A stretch of DNA of 64,000 bases from Bradyrhizobium archetypum (GTDB lineage: Bacteria; Pseudomonadota; Alphaproteobacteria; Rhizobiales; Xanthobacteraceae): positions 62,001 through 126,000 of the forward strand of contig NZ_JAAVLW010000008.1 in assembly GCF_013114835.1 (NCBI RefSeq). Reading direction: 5' to 3'. Within the stretch, counting starts at the first letter, position 1. Every line of letters begins with the position of its first letter. The position numbers were made by a program, and so were the translations under genes. The notes beneath the pieces are model-generated. The model saw nothing but the letters and a program-made list of their open reading frames with translations. It had not been told where the DNA came from and did no database searches. Shown piece after piece: positions 25,719 to 37,180 of this stretch.

Positions 25719-27410
25719 TCACCCCGCCATCGCCATGCCCGTCTCGTCCACCGGCTTGGCGAATCCGTGCTCGACCACGGTGTTGCGGCCGCGGTGCTTG
25801 GCGGCGTAGAGGGCGGCGTCCGCGGCTTCGATCAGCTCGCCGGGGGTTTGGGCGTCGTTCGGAAGCGTCGCGGCGACGCCGACGCTGACGGTAACAATTC
25901 CGTAGCTGGACGTGATGTGGGGCAGGCCAAGGCCCTGAACGCTGGCGCGTACCGTTTCGCCGATCTCGAGCGCCTTCTGCGCGCTGGTGTTCGGCAACAA
26001 CAGGCAGAACTCCTCGCCGCCATAGCGGCCGGCAAAGCCCAAATTGTCGCCGGCGATGCCGGCCAGCGCCTCACCGATCCGGGTGAGACAGGCGTCGCCC
26101 TCGGGGTGGCCATAGGTGTCGTTGTAGAGCTTGAAGTGATCGACGTCGATCATCAGGAGCGACAGCTCGCACGGATACTGCTGCGCCTTCATCCACTCGA
26201 AATCCAGCCGGCTCCGGAAGCCGCGGCGATTGGCGAGACCTGACAGCATGTCGATCGACGCCATTACGGTGAGGCGATCATTGGTGGCGACAAGCTCGCG
26301 CTCGCGGCGGCTGAGCTGGGCCGCCATCGCGTTGAAGGCGCGCGCAAGTGGCATGAACTCCGAGGGCAGCCGCCTGCGCGAGACGCGGGCCGACCAGTCG
26401 CCTTCGCCGAACCGCTTGGCCATGCCGGCCATGACCTCGATCGGATTAATGATCAGCTTCTCGGCGCCGATCAATGCTCCGAGCAGCACGAACAGGCAGA
26501 CCAATCCCAATTGAAGATAGGCGGTGCGGATCTCGCCATTGATCACCGCCGTCACCTTGGCTTCGTCGACGCTGACGACCAGGCGCGATTGCGTTCCGGG
26601 AATGCGCGCGAAACTGATGGCGCGCTTCGAGCCATCGGTGGCGGTGAACGAGAGCGAACCTGTATCGGAGTTGGAGCTCAGCGCCTTGTAGGTGATGGCT
26701 GACAACAGCGGCACGTTGTCGAGCGGCTGGCCGATCATGCTGGCCTGGTCGGGCGGTGCGGCCAGCACGACGCCGGTGCTATCGATCAGGAGCGCTGAAA
26801 TGCCGGGCCGACCGCTGAAGTTGGCCATGATCTTCGACAGCCAGTCGAGATTGATGCCGGCGACCGCAACCGAGTCTTCCTCCGGATTGATCGCCGATAC
26901 CGGATACGCCGCCATCATGATCGGCCGATTGCTGACCCTGCCGAACAGATAGTCGCTGAAAACGAAATCACGGTTTTGTTGCGCCTTCCTGAAATACTCG
27001 CGATCGCCGATGTTGAGGCCGACCTGAATGTTCAGTGTGGAACACTGCACCACACCTTCCTTGCTCACGAGCATGATGCTGCGGATCCAGGGCAGGTTGG
27101 CGGGCAGGCTGGCGCGCAGGATCTCGCAACTGCGCCCGATGCCGCTGGAGGCGCGGATATAGGCGGCCGATTTCAACATGGTCTCGACGGAGGAGATCAC
27201 CTCACGCTGGGTCTCGGCGCTGTGATGGGTGATATTGGCGTATTCTTCGGAAGCCATCGCGATCTGCTTGGCGCGCGCGTCCTCAAGCGAACGGACGCGC
27301 TCCAGCATCAAGGGGGCCACCAGCATCACGGCCAGCATCGCAAGCCGCGCCCGGATTCCCAGAAGCTTCTTGAGTTTGACCCGATTGCGGCTGAAACTAA
27401 CGCCAGACAT
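25719..27410 (-). CDS. Membrane diguanylate cyclase (cache-HAMP-GGDEF)
   Basis: A 563-residue signalling protein. It has an N-terminal membrane helix (about residues 20-37), a periplasmic cache-like sensor region (about 40-280), a second helix (about 290-310), a HAMP-type segment, and a C-terminal GGDEF domain with active-site RYGGEEF near residue 485. The I-site position upstream of GGEEF reads DNLG rather than RxxD, so product inhibition at that site is unlikely. No EAL domain is present. It would make cyclic di-GMP in response to an unknown extracytoplasmic ligand. The ATG at 27410 is preferred over a TTG further upstream. Confidence 0.9.
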   Translation of the reverse strand: MSGVSFSRNRVKLKKLLGIRARLAMLAVMLVAPLMLERVRSLEDARAKQIAMASEEYANITHHSAETQREVISSVETMLKSAAYIRASSGIGRSCEILRASLPANLPWIRSIMLVSKEGVVQCSTLNIQVGLNIGDREYFRKAQQNRDFVFSDYLFGRVSNRPIMMAAYPVSAINPEEDSVAVAGINLDWLSKIMANFSGRPGISALLIDSTGVVLAAPPDQASMIGQPLDNVPLLSAITYKALSSNSDTGSLSFTATDGSKRAISFARIPGTQSRLVVSVDEAKVTAVINGEIRTAYLQLGLVCLFVLLGALIGAEKLIINPIEVMAGMAKRFGEGDWSARVSRRRLPSEFMPLARAFNAMAAQLSRRERELVATNDRLTVMASIDMLSGLANRRGFRSRLDFEWMKAQQYPCELSLLMIDVDHFKLYNDTYGHPEGDACLTRIGEALAGIAGDNLGFAGRYGGEEFCLLLPNTSAQKALEIGETVRASVQGLGLPHITSSYGIVTVSVGVAATLPNDAQTPGELIEAADAALYAAKHRGRNTVVEHGFAKPVDETGMAMAG

Positions 27411-27552
27411 CCCTGCCCCCCGCGGCGCAAGGTAGAGCGAAGGTTTCAAAAAGCCTTTCCCGAACTTGGTAAAATTCGAGGAAATGCCATAGAATCTTCG
27501 GCCAGGAATTCAGCCAAGAGAATTCAGAAGAACAGGATACGACACGAAAGCG

Positions 27553-28230
27553 ATGGCGACGCCGCTAACCAAGTCTTTACCAAACGGTCTGGCCCAGGTG
27601 GAGCAAGACATCGCGCGCGCGTGCAAGGAAGCGCGCCGCGAGCGCGCATCGGTGACGCTGATCGCGGTGTCGAAGACGTTCGACGCCGCGGCCATTTCAC
27701 CCGTCATCGATGCCGGACAGCGTGCGTTCGGCGAAAATCGCGTGCAGGAGGCCAAGGCGAAATGGCCGGCGCTGATTGCGGCTCGTCCCGGAATTGCGTT
27801 ACACCTGATCGGACCACTGCAATCCAACAAGGCAAAGGAAGCGGTGGCGCTGTTCGACGCCATCCATTCCGTCGACCGTCCCAGCATCTGCGAAGCGCTG
27901 GCCAAGGAAATCAATTCGCAGAATAAACGGCCGGAACTGTTCGTTCAGATCAACACCGGCGAAGAGCCGCAGAAGGCCGGCGTGGCGCCCGGCGAGGCCG
28001 ACGCCTTCATCGCGAGCTGCCGCGACAAATATGGTCTCGTCATTTCCGGCCTGATGTGCATTCCGCCGGTCAACCAGGCGCCGGCGCCGCATTTCGCGCT
28101 AACGGCCAAAATCGCCGCGCGCAATGGCTTGAAAAATTTGTCGATGGGCATGAGCGCCGATTTCGCGGTCGCGATCCTGCTCGGCGCGACGCATGTGCGC
28201 GTGGGGTCCGCAATTTTCGGGGCACGGTAA
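27553..28230 (+). CDS. YggS family pyridoxal-phosphate homeostasis protein
   Basis: A 225-residue protein of the YggS/PROSC family, single-domain alanine-racemase-like barrels that bind PLP and help control free PLP and amino-acid pools. The PLP lysine is in TLIAVSKTFDAA. Other family motifs are FGENRVQEAKAKW, LHLIGPLQSNKAKEAV, IHSVDRPSICEAL, VQINTGEEPQKAGV and the terminal LSMGMSADFAVAI. It is divergent from the diguanylate cyclase with a gap of about 140 bases. Confidence 0.94.
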   Translation: MATPLTKSLPNGLAQVEQDIARACKEARRERASVTLIAVSKTFDAAAISPVIDAGQRAFGENRVQEAKAKWPALIAARPGIALHLIGPLQSNKAKEAVALFDAIHSVDRPSICEALAKEINSQNKRPELFVQINTGEEPQKAGVAPGEADAFIASCRDKYGLVISGLMCIPPVNQAPAPHFALTAKIAARNGLKNLSMGMSADFAVAILLGATHVRVGSAIFGAR

Positions 28231-28283
28231 GCGGTAGGCTATCGTTCCTGCGAACGCGGGACGACGTCGGCTGCGAATGAGGC

Positions 28284-29084
28284 TTACTCAAACCCCACCG
28301 ACACCTTTCCGAGCGAACCGAAATCAGCGGCGCAGAAATCGCCCGATTGAATCGGCAGCGGTGGGTGACAAGTACCCGTTGTGACGATCTGCCCCGCCTT
28401 CAGCGTCACGCCAAGCAGGCGCAGTTCATTGGCGAGCCAGGTCAGCGCTATCCGGGGATCGCCCAGCACATTTTTGCCGTGACCGACAAATTGCTGCCCG
28501 CGCATCGTGATGACCGGCCGCTCCGCGACGAGATCCAACGAGCGCCAGTCCGCCGTTGCGGCAGGTCCCAGCACGAACAGATGCGCGCAGGCATTGTCGG
28601 CGATGAGCTGAGCTTCTCCGGCGCTGACGAAATCGGCAAACCGCGAGTCCGGGATTTCGATCGCCGGATGCAGCGTGTCGACGGCGTCAAGAACCTGCTG
28701 CATCGCATAGGGCGTCGAGCGCGCCGGCAGATCGACGCGCATGCGAAAGGCGAATTCGGGTTCGGCGACGCGCATTTCGTTGCCGGCCATTGATGCCGTG
28801 CCGCCATCCGGAATCACGGTCTCTGCCAGAATGCGCCCGGCCATGGGGCCGTCGACATTGATGTGCATTTGCCCGGCTTCGCTGGTCGCCGCGATCTTCC
28901 AGCCAAATAAACTGTCGGACGAGTATCTTTCGATTTCCGCCTGGATCGCGTAGGCCTCAATGCGGTCGCGCGGCCGCAGCGACTCGCCAAGCGCGGCAAG
29001 CTTGGTGCCGGCGCGCCAATGGTCGTGCAGGGTTTTTGACGCGGCTGCTATCGCGTTCTTGTCGAGCATTGTTTCGATTCCCAT
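28284..29084 (-). CDS. 2-keto-4-pentenoate hydratase / FAH-like protein
   Basis: A 266-residue protein resembling 2-keto-4-pentenoate hydratase (MhpD-type) of the fumarylacetoacetase fold. Motifs include GWKIAATSEAGQMHINVDGP, EPEFAFRMRVDLP (acidic metal ligands), HPAIEIPDSRF and TGTCHPPLPIQSGD near the end. These enzymes add water to 2-hydroxypentadienoates in aromatic meta-cleavage, or decarboxylate related acids; no other pathway genes are nearby, so the substrate is unknown. The start is placed at 29084 because its ATG shares a base with the stop of the upstream L,D-transpeptidase gene (TGATG). A start at 29069 is also possible. Confidence 0.82.
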   Translation of the reverse strand: MGIETMLDKNAIAAASKTLHDHWRAGTKLAALGESLRPRDRIEAYAIQAEIERYSSDSLFGWKIAATSEAGQMHINVDGPMAGRILAETVIPDGGTASMAGNEMRVAEPEFAFRMRVDLPARSTPYAMQQVLDAVDTLHPAIEIPDSRFADFVSAGEAQLIADNACAHLFVLGPAATADWRSLDLVAERPVITMRGQQFVGHGKNVLGDPRIALTWLANELRLLGVTLKAGQIVTTGTCHPPLPIQSGDFCAADFGSLGKVSVGFE

Positions 29085-29653
29085 CAGCGGATCATGATTC
29101 TGGTGTGCGGACCCATCCGCCGCAACAGCCGCAGCATCGAAGCTTTCGTCATCGAAACGCATCCCGCCGTTGGCGAGAAGTCTGAGCGCGCCAGATGCAG
29201 GAACACCGCGCTGCCGCGGCCGGAGATGCGCGGCGCACTGTTGTGATCGATTTCGACGATGAAATCGTAGAGGTGATCCTCGCGCGTCAGCCGGTCGCCG
29301 GGCTGATCCCGGACCAGACGGATGGGTTGATTGTAATGACGGTCCTGCGGGTCTTCGCACCAGGCGTCTTCCGGTCGGATCGGTCGGACCGGGAGATAGG
29401 TCCGCGGGCGCGGATGACGGTCGGCGCGCCACCACAATCGCAGCGGGTGATACGTGCCTCTCGGGGTGCCGCCGTCTCCCTCCCGCTTGTTGGCAAGGAT
29501 GCCGCCACGACCAAGTGCCACCGGAACGGTCCAGCCATCCGCTGTCAGCCAACCCCGGCGCGGGTCGCCGGCCGCTCTTCGGACCCAAATTGCCGCAAGT
29601 GGACGATCACGCATAGCTGTCGGATAAGTGATTGAAACAGCTTTGTTTTCCAT
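29084..29653 (-). CDS. L,D-transpeptidase (YkuD) family protein
   Basis: A 189-residue YkuD-domain protein without a clear signal peptide. The active-site region FLHLARSDFSPTAGCVSM near residue 160 has the conserved His and the catalytic Cys after Gly. KREGDGGTPRGTYHPLRLWW near residue 55 is typical of the subgroup annotated in alphaproteobacteria. YkuD enzymes make 3-3 crosslinks in peptidoglycan or attach proteins to it. The lack of a leader means export is unclear. The start could be 29653 or, less likely, an ATG at 29614. It is coupled to the hydratase-like gene. Confidence 0.82.
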   Translation of the reverse strand: MENKAVSITYPTAMRDRPLAAIWVRRAAGDPRRGWLTADGWTVPVALGRGGILANKREGDGGTPRGTYHPLRLWWRADRHPRPRTYLPVRPIRPEDAWCEDPQDRHYNQPIRLVRDQPGDRLTREDHLYDFIVEIDHNSAPRISGRGSAVFLHLARSDFSPTAGCVSMTKASMLRLLRRMGPHTRIMIR

Positions 29654-29909
29654 ACCGGTGCCCGAATCCCGGGATTGCCTGCGCGGCCGCAATTGCCCGA
29701 TTTGGCGTCATTACAGGACATTCATCCAAACGTGCCTCAAATTTGGGATAGACTGCGGTTCGACTTGTGAAACTGTAACAATTTCTTACCTCAGTGCGAA
29801 TCAGTGCCTGACGACCCGGTTTACTCGCGAATCAGGTTGTCATCGACCAAGACCCGGCTTGAGACGCTTCCACTGGTGTCCGCCGCCTGCCTCAAGAGGA
29901 TCGTATCCT

Positions 29910-30596
29910 ATGCCCAATGCCCGCAAGATCCTGATCGTGGATGATGATACCGATCTGCGCGACACGCTGGTTGAGCAACTATCGCTGCACGAGGAGTTCG
30001 AAGCTTCCGCAGTCGATACCGGCGCCAAAGGCGCCAGTGCCGCCAAAGCCAACTCCCCCGATCTGGTGCTCATGGATGTCGGCTTGCCGGACACCGACGG
30101 CAGGGAAGTGGTGCGCAGCCTGCGCAAGGGCGGCTTCAAGGCGCCGATCATCATGCTGACCGGCCACGACACCGATTCGGACACCATTCTGGGACTTGAA
30201 TCGGGCGCCAACGACTATGTCGCAAAGCCGTTCCGGTTCGCTGTCCTGCTCGCCCGGATCAGGGCGCAGCTCCGTCAGCACGAGGCCAGCGAGGATGCGG
30301 TCTTTTCCGTCGGTCCTTACAGCTTCCGCCCGGGCTCCAAGATGCTGACCGCCGCCAACGCCAGGAAGGTGCGGCTGACCGAAAAGGAAACCGCGATCCT
30401 GCGCTTCCTGTATCGCGCCGGCCAATTGCCAGTGTCGCGGGAGACGCTGCTGCAGGAGGTGTGGGGCTACAATTCAGGCGTCACGACTCACACGCTGGAA
30501 ACCCACATCTACCGTCTCAGGCAGAAGATCGAGAAGGACGCGGCCAATCCGGAAATCCTGGTGACGGAAGCCGGTGGTTACAAGCTGGTGCCGTGA
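29910..30596 (+). CDS. OmpR-family response regulator
   Basis: A 228-residue two-component response regulator. The receiver domain has acidic pocket residues VDDDTD, phosphoacceptor Asp56 in LVLMDVGLPDTDG, the Thr in MLTGHDTD and the Lys in DYVAKPF. The C-terminal winged-helix DNA-binding domain has VRLTEKETAILRFL and TTHTLETHIYRLRQKIE. The ATG at 29910 follows an AGAGGA ribosome site, and the upstream in-frame stretch is not gene-like. No sensor kinase gene lies nearby. The next gene, 51 bases downstream, is a small cyclic-nucleotide-binding protein that may share the transcript. Confidence 0.93.
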   Translation: MPNARKILIVDDDTDLRDTLVEQLSLHEEFEASAVDTGAKGASAAKANSPDLVLMDVGLPDTDGREVVRSLRKGGFKAPIIMLTGHDTDSDTILGLESGANDYVAKPFRFAVLLARIRAQLRQHEASEDAVFSVGPYSFRPGSKMLTAANARKVRLTEKETAILRFLYRAGQLPVSRETLLQEVWGYNSGVTTHTLETHIYRLRQKIEKDAANPEILVTEAGGYKLVP

Positions 30597-30647
30597 TAGG
30601 ATTCGCGGCCACGATTGGTAAGTTTCGCGCATCCCGGTCAACGGTTC

Positions 30648-31088
30648 ATGTCGATCGAAGATGATGTAGCCCTGCTCGAGCGGGTCCCGACATTACGACT
30701 GTTGGGGACGGCGGCACTGCGTATGTTGGCGATTGGTTCGGAGCAGCGCGATTTCTCGCCTGGCGATTATCTGTTCAATGCGGGCGACGATGCGGATGCA
30801 GGCTATATCGTTCAGCGCGGTACGTTCCGGGTCGAGGACCGTGGGGCCGAAGTCGTTGCTGGCCCCGGTGCCTTGATCGGTGAATTGGCGCTGATCGTCG
30901 CGATGAAGCGGCCGTCGAGTGCGGTTGCGCTTGATCATTCGTCAGTCATCCGGGTGGCGCGCAGCCTGTTTCAACGCGTGCTCGAAAGCGATCCCGCCGC
31001 GGCGCGCCGCCTGCGCGACGAGCTCGCTACCCGTACCAGCCAGCTCACCAGTGATATCCTGATTGCCGGCGCCAAGTTGAATATTTGA
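30648..31088 (+). CDS. Stand-alone cyclic-nucleotide-binding domain protein
   Basis: A 146-residue protein made almost only of a cNMP-binding domain. It starts MSIEDDVALLERVPTLRLLG, then has FSPGDYLFNAGDDADAGYIVQRG, and the phosphate-binding cassette corresponds to GALIGELALIVAMKRPSSAVA, although the Arg expected there for cyclic nucleotide contact is replaced by RPSS spacing. A C-terminal helix follows, but no helix-turn-helix, so it is not a CRP-type DNA-binding regulator. It may act through protein contacts. It lies 51 bases after the orphan response regulator. Confidence 0.85.
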   Translation: MSIEDDVALLERVPTLRLLGTAALRMLAIGSEQRDFSPGDYLFNAGDDADAGYIVQRGTFRVEDRGAEVVAGPGALIGELALIVAMKRPSSAVALDHSSVIRVARSLFQRVLESDPAAARRLRDELATRTSQLTSDILIAGAKLNI

Positions 31089-31091
31089 TGA

Positions 31092-31195
31092 TCCTCATGA
31101 TGAGGAGGCGCGCCGGTGTCGTCTCGAACCATGAGCCACAGATGGGCCTGCATCCTTCGCGACGCGGCGAAGACGCCACTCCTCAGGATGAGGAC
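31092..31195. repeat. Intergenic palindromic repeat, CCTCATGATGAGGAG family
   Basis: Left arm TCCTCATGATGAGGAG and right arm CTCCTCAGGATGAGGA flank a core containing GTCTCGAACCATG and GCATCCTTCGCGACGCG. The element fills the gap between the convergent cNMP-domain gene and xthA. The arrangement and sequence resemble a common short repeat of Bradyrhizobium-type chromosomes. It may end transcription from both sides. Confidence 0.8.
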
Positions 31196-31217
31196 CCAGC
31201 GGGCCTGGCGCGGTCCC

Positions 31218-32033
31218 CTACACTTCCAGCGTCACCGTGACCGGCACATGGTCGGACGGACGCTCCCAGCCGCGGGCGTCGCGCGTGATCCTGAAATCGA
31301 TGACCGCGTCCTTCAGTGCGCGCGAGACCCAGATGTGATCGAGGCGCCGGCCACGGTTGCCCACGGTCCAGTCGGCGGCGCGGTAGCTCCACCACGTATA
31401 GACCTTTTCCGACAGCGGGATTCGTTCGCGCGCGACGTCGAACCATTCACCATGGGCCTGCGCGGCCAGCAGCTTCTCACATTCGATCGGCGTGTGCGAG
31501 ACGACTTTCAGGAGCTGCCTGTGCGACCACACGTCGTTCTCGTGCGGCGCGACGTTGAGGTCGCCGACCAGGATGTGCCGGTCGTCGCCGCGCGGATGCA
31601 GCGGCTCGCACGCCTTCATCTCGTCGAGAAATTTCAGCTTGTGATCGAACTTCGGATTGAGCACGGGATCCGGAATGTCGCCGCCGGCCGGAACGTAGAA
31701 ATTGTGTAGCACCAGTGGCTTCGCAAGCTGCGCCTTTTCGCCGAACGCCACCGAGATGTGACGCGAATCGATCTTGTCGCAGAAGGTTCTGATATCGGTG
31801 GTCTCGAACGGCAATCGCGAGACGATGGCAACGCCGTGGTAACCCTTCTGCCCGTTCAGCGCGACATGTTCATAGCCGAGCCGCTTGAAGCGCTTCAGCG
31901 GAAAGGCGTCGTCGATGCATTTGGTTTCCTGCAGGCACAATACGTCCGGCCGCGCCGATTTGAGGAATTTAGCGACGATGTCGATGCGCAGGCGCACTGA
32001 ATTGATGTTCCAGGTTGTCAGGGAAAGGCGCAT
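31218..32033 (-). CDS. xthA: Exodeoxyribonuclease III
   Basis: XthA is the class II AP endonuclease and 3'-exonuclease of base excision repair. The 271-residue protein begins MRLSLTTWNINSVRLR (conserved Asn), has LCLQETKCIDDAFP with the metal-binding Glu, GYHGVAIVSRLP, LVGDLNVAPHENDVW (catalytic Asp and Asn), and RRLDHIWVS followed by SDHVPVTVTLEV, with the catalytic Asp-His pair at the end. All active-site residues are present. It lies 126 bases downstream of the lolA-like gene on the same strand. Confidence 0.96.
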   Translation of the reverse strand: MRLSLTTWNINSVRLRIDIVAKFLKSARPDVLCLQETKCIDDAFPLKRFKRLGYEHVALNGQKGYHGVAIVSRLPFETTDIRTFCDKIDSRHISVAFGEKAQLAKPLVLHNFYVPAGGDIPDPVLNPKFDHKLKFLDEMKACEPLHPRGDDRHILVGDLNVAPHENDVWSHRQLLKVVSHTPIECEKLLAAQAHGEWFDVARERIPLSEKVYTWWSYRAADWTVGNRGRRLDHIWVSRALKDAVIDFRITRDARGWERPSDHVPVTVTLEV

Positions 32034-32159
32034 GGGAGCCGTGTCTTACCACGGTTCATGATGACGTCGCGCGCTTTGTCCACAGGCGGAATCATCGGGC
32101 GCGCATTTGCGCGACCCGGTGGCTTTGCCTGCCCTACGGCTCCGCAGAACGTGGTCCGG

Positions 32160-32966
32160 TCAGTTTGCCGGCGTGACGTAGTTGGTGAAGTCGATCTTGA
32201 ACAGGCCCGGATCGACTTTCTTGGAAGAGTCCAGATTGTAGACCGCGACCGTGGTATCGTAGCCCTGCGGGTCGGTCACGGTCCATTGCTTAAGCTGGCC
32301 GTCCTTGACGCCGACCATCAGCATCAGCCGGCTGGTGCCGATCAGGGCCTGCTTCTCCTCGATGGTGACGCTGATGTAGACGTCATCGGCCGTGACGTTG
32401 ACGACATTGGTGTCCTTCAACAGATCGATCCGGTCCGACAACAGGAAACGCAGCGGCGTTTGCGACAGCGGATAGATGTCCTGGGTCGCGAGCTTGCGAT
32501 CGCGGACGGCCAGCGCCGAGCCATCGGCGATGATCGCGATTGGGCTGGGGTCGTCATATTCAAAGCGCACCTTGCCGGGCTTCTGGATATAGAAATCACC
32601 CTTGGTCTTGCTGCCATCAGGACCGACCTGGACGAAATTTCCGACCAGCGTCTGCAGCGAGGACAGATAGGAACTCACCCGCGCAGCCTGCGCCTTCTGG
32701 TTGGCATCGAAGGTCGCAAACACATTCGCCGGGACATTGCGGTGCGGGTCGGGGATCACCGGGTTCGGCGGCGCCTGGGTGGCGCCGGTGGTGGCCGGGC
32801 CTTTTTCCTGCGCGCTCATCTGCACGCCACCGTCGCGGGCCTTTGGGGCAGGTTTGGGAACCGGAACGTTCTGCGAGAGAGCCGGCGTCGCGAGGCCTGC
32901 GATGGCAGTGGCAATCAAAAGGGCCAGTCCGGAGCGCAGCCCGCGATGGGTGGGTTGTTGTGTCAT
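32160..32966 (-). CDS. lolA: LolA-like outer-membrane lipoprotein carrier family protein
   Basis: A 268-residue periplasmic protein with a signal peptide (GLALLIATAIAGLATPALSQ, residues 13-32). A proline-rich linker of about 60 residues is followed by the LolA domain with LQTLVGNFVQVGPDGSKTKGDFYIQKPGKVRFEY and the later SKKVDPGLFKIDFTNYVTPAN. LolA escorts lipoproteins through the periplasm to the outer membrane. It follows ftsK by 125 bases, a pairing kept in many proteobacteria. The ATG at 32966 is chosen because the signal peptide begins there. Confidence 0.9.
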   Translation of the reverse strand: MTQQPTHRGLRSGLALLIATAIAGLATPALSQNVPVPKPAPKARDGGVQMSAQEKGPATTGATQAPPNPVIPDPHRNVPANVFATFDANQKAQAARVSSYLSSLQTLVGNFVQVGPDGSKTKGDFYIQKPGKVRFEYDDPSPIAIIADGSALAVRDRKLATQDIYPLSQTPLRFLLSDRIDLLKDTNVVNVTADDVYISVTIEEKQALIGTSRLMLMVGVKDGQLKQWTVTDPQGYDTTVAVYNLDSSKKVDPGLFKIDFTNYVTPAN

Positions 32967-33091
32967 CAGATATTTCGGATCTCTATTCGATGAAGCGTCC
33001 CGCTGCCGGGCCAGTTTATCGTGCTTTCGAGCAAAGGAGATATCGTTTTTCCGTGAAATTCGTTGCGACAAATCCCGCTCAGCGCCGGTGT

Positions 33092-35542
<2,451 letters not shown>

Positions 35543-35554
35543 CGGGCCCTGCGA

Positions 35555-36778
35555 TTAATCCAGAATTTCGACCAGCCGGTGCAATGCCTCGGCCGTTGAT
35601 TCACTGTCGGACACAAGCGCAAGACGGATGTAACCCGCGCCGGGATTGAAGCCGTCGGGCTGCAGCCGCGACAGGTAGCTTCCTGGGATCACGCGGACAC
35701 CCGCATCGCGATAGAGTCTCACCGCCGCCGCCTCGTCGCCGCCACGCTCGGATACGTCGAGCCAGACACAAAAGCCGCCGGCGGGCCGCACATAGCCGTA
35801 GCGGCTGCCGAGGATCTGGTCGGCGAGATCGAACTTGATGCGATACAGGCGACGGTTTTCTTCGACATGGATCTCGTCACTATAGGCGGCGACGGCGACG
35901 TGCTGCAGCGGCACTGGCACTTGCGGCGCCGCGACGTTGCGAAGCTCATGAAAGGCCGCGAGAAACTTTCGGTCGCCGGCGGCAAAGCCGACGCGCATGC
36001 CCGGCAGGTTCGAGCGCTTGGACAGCGATTGGAACGCAACGACTTTGGCGAAGTCGGGCCCGGCGCATTCCAGTGCGCTGCCCGGCGCCTGCCTGGTGTA
36101 GATTTCCGAATAGCACTCGTCGCTCAGGATCATGAAGCCGTATTGGTCGGCGAGTTTCTTCAGCCGCGTGAAGTAGTCGCGCGAGGCGACCGCGCCTTGC
36201 GGATTGGCGGGCGAGGCAATGAACATCGCAACGGTCCGGGCCAGCGTCGCCTCATCGAGCGCGTCGAGGTCCGGCAGGAATCCGTTGGCGAGCGTGGTCG
36301 GCAGGTAGATCTGTTCGCAACCGGCGGCGCGAGCGCCCGCGCCATAGGCCGGATAAAACGGATTCGGCATCAGGATCGCGGGCCTGCCCTTGCGCGGACC
36401 AACGTAACGGGCAGCCATGATCGCCGCGAAAAACAGCCCCTCCCGGCTGCCATTCAGCACCAGGATTTCACTCTCGGGATCGATCGGGCGGGGGAGCTGG
36501 AACCGGGTCGAAAGCCAGTTGGCGGCCGCGCGCCGGAACGGCTCGATCCCCTTGGCCAGCGGATAGCGTCCGAATTCGGCAATGTGTTTCGCCAGGACCG
36601 GCCCGACGAAATCGGGCACCGGGTGCTGCGGCTCGCCTAACGACAGCGTAATCAACGGCTTGGCCGGCTGATAAGGCGCCAGCAGCTCGGTCGTACGCAG
36701 GAAGGGCGAGCGCTCGGCCTGACCGGCAGGTACGTTGCCGGCGCCCTGCGCCACGCCGGAAGAGGCGGTCATTGCCAT
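35555..36778 (-). CDS. Class I/II aminotransferase (DapC-like)
   Basis: A PLP-dependent aminotransferase of about 407 residues from this start. Seen motifs are ITLSLGEPQHPVPDFV, VLNGSREGLFFA, NPFYPAYGAGARAAG, SPANPQGAVAS, DECYSEIY, the PLP Lys in SLSKRSNLPGMRVGFAAGD, and GYIRLALV near the end. The subgroup resembles N-succinyldiaminopimelate aminotransferases (DapC) or related broad aminotransferases. The exact substrate cannot be settled by reading. In-frame ATGs at 36841, 36778 and 36772 are all possible; the family N-terminus fits the latter two. It precedes ftsK by 12 bases. Confidence 0.85.
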   Translation of the reverse strand: MAMTASSGVAQGAGNVPAGQAERSPFLRTTELLAPYQPAKPLITLSLGEPQHPVPDFVGPVLAKHIAEFGRYPLAKGIEPFRRAAANWLSTRFQLPRPIDPESEILVLNGSREGLFFAAIMAARYVGPRKGRPAILMPNPFYPAYGAGARAAGCEQIYLPTTLANGFLPDLDALDEATLARTVAMFIASPANPQGAVASRDYFTRLKKLADQYGFMILSDECYSEIYTRQAPGSALECAGPDFAKVVAFQSLSKRSNLPGMRVGFAAGDRKFLAAFHELRNVAAPQVPVPLQHVAVAAYSDEIHVEENRRLYRIKFDLADQILGSRYGYVRPAGGFCVWLDVSERGGDEAAAVRLYRDAGVRVIPGSYLSRLQPDGFNPGAGYIRLALVSDSESTAEALHRLVEILD

Positions 36779-36904
36779 ATCTGAAACGCCAGCACTTTCA
36801 AAAGCGGTCAGGGGCTTAAGCAAGCCCCACAAACCCATCAAACCACCATAGATACGGCGAGGTTAAGACGCGATTAACCATCGGCCGCTCTGGACATTTT
36901 GCGA

Positions 36905-36933
36905 GGTATTACCATATTTTGAATTGGTATTAC
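36905..36933 (+). promoter_or_regulatory. Putative VapB operator (GGTATTAC repeats)
   Basis: GGTATTACC at 36905-36913 and GGTATTAC at 36926-36933 are direct repeats 21 bases apart, i.e. two helical turns, in an AT-rich patch just before vapB. This is the arrangement expected for AbrB-type antitoxin dimers binding their own promoter. A ribosome site (GGAGG) follows at about 36938-36942. Confidence 0.5.
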
Positions 36934-36949
36934 TTCCGGAGGGTCGGTC

Positions 36950-37177
36950 ATGGCAACGACAGTTACGAGCAAGGGCCAAGTGACCATTCCCAAGCCTGTT
37001 CGTGAGCATCTTGGGATCGTTCCGGGAAGCAAGGTCGAGTTCCGATGCGCCGCGGACGGCAGCATCGTGATCGAAAAAGCCGATACAAGCGAGTCCAGCC
37101 GTTTTGCCAAACTGGTTGGTATCGTCGGCCCGGGCCTTTCCACCGATGAGATCATGGCGATCACGCGTGGGGACTAG
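36950..37177 (+). CDS. vapB: AbrB/MazE-type antitoxin VapB
   Basis: A 75-residue protein beginning MATTVTSKGQVTIPKPVREH, the SpoVT/AbrB swapped-hairpin DNA-binding domain of antitoxins, followed by GIVPGSKVEFRCAADGSIVIEK and a flexible C-terminal tail (SSRFAKLVGIVGPGLSTDEI) that would block the toxin active site. It is followed after three bases by a PIN-domain gene on the same strand, a standard vapBC order. A repeated GGTATTAC sequence precedes the gene and is a candidate autoregulatory site. Confidence 0.92.
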   Translation: MATTVTSKGQVTIPKPVREHLGIVPGSKVEFRCAADGSIVIEKADTSESSRFAKLVGIVGPGLSTDEIMAITRGD

Positions 37178-37180
37178 CGT

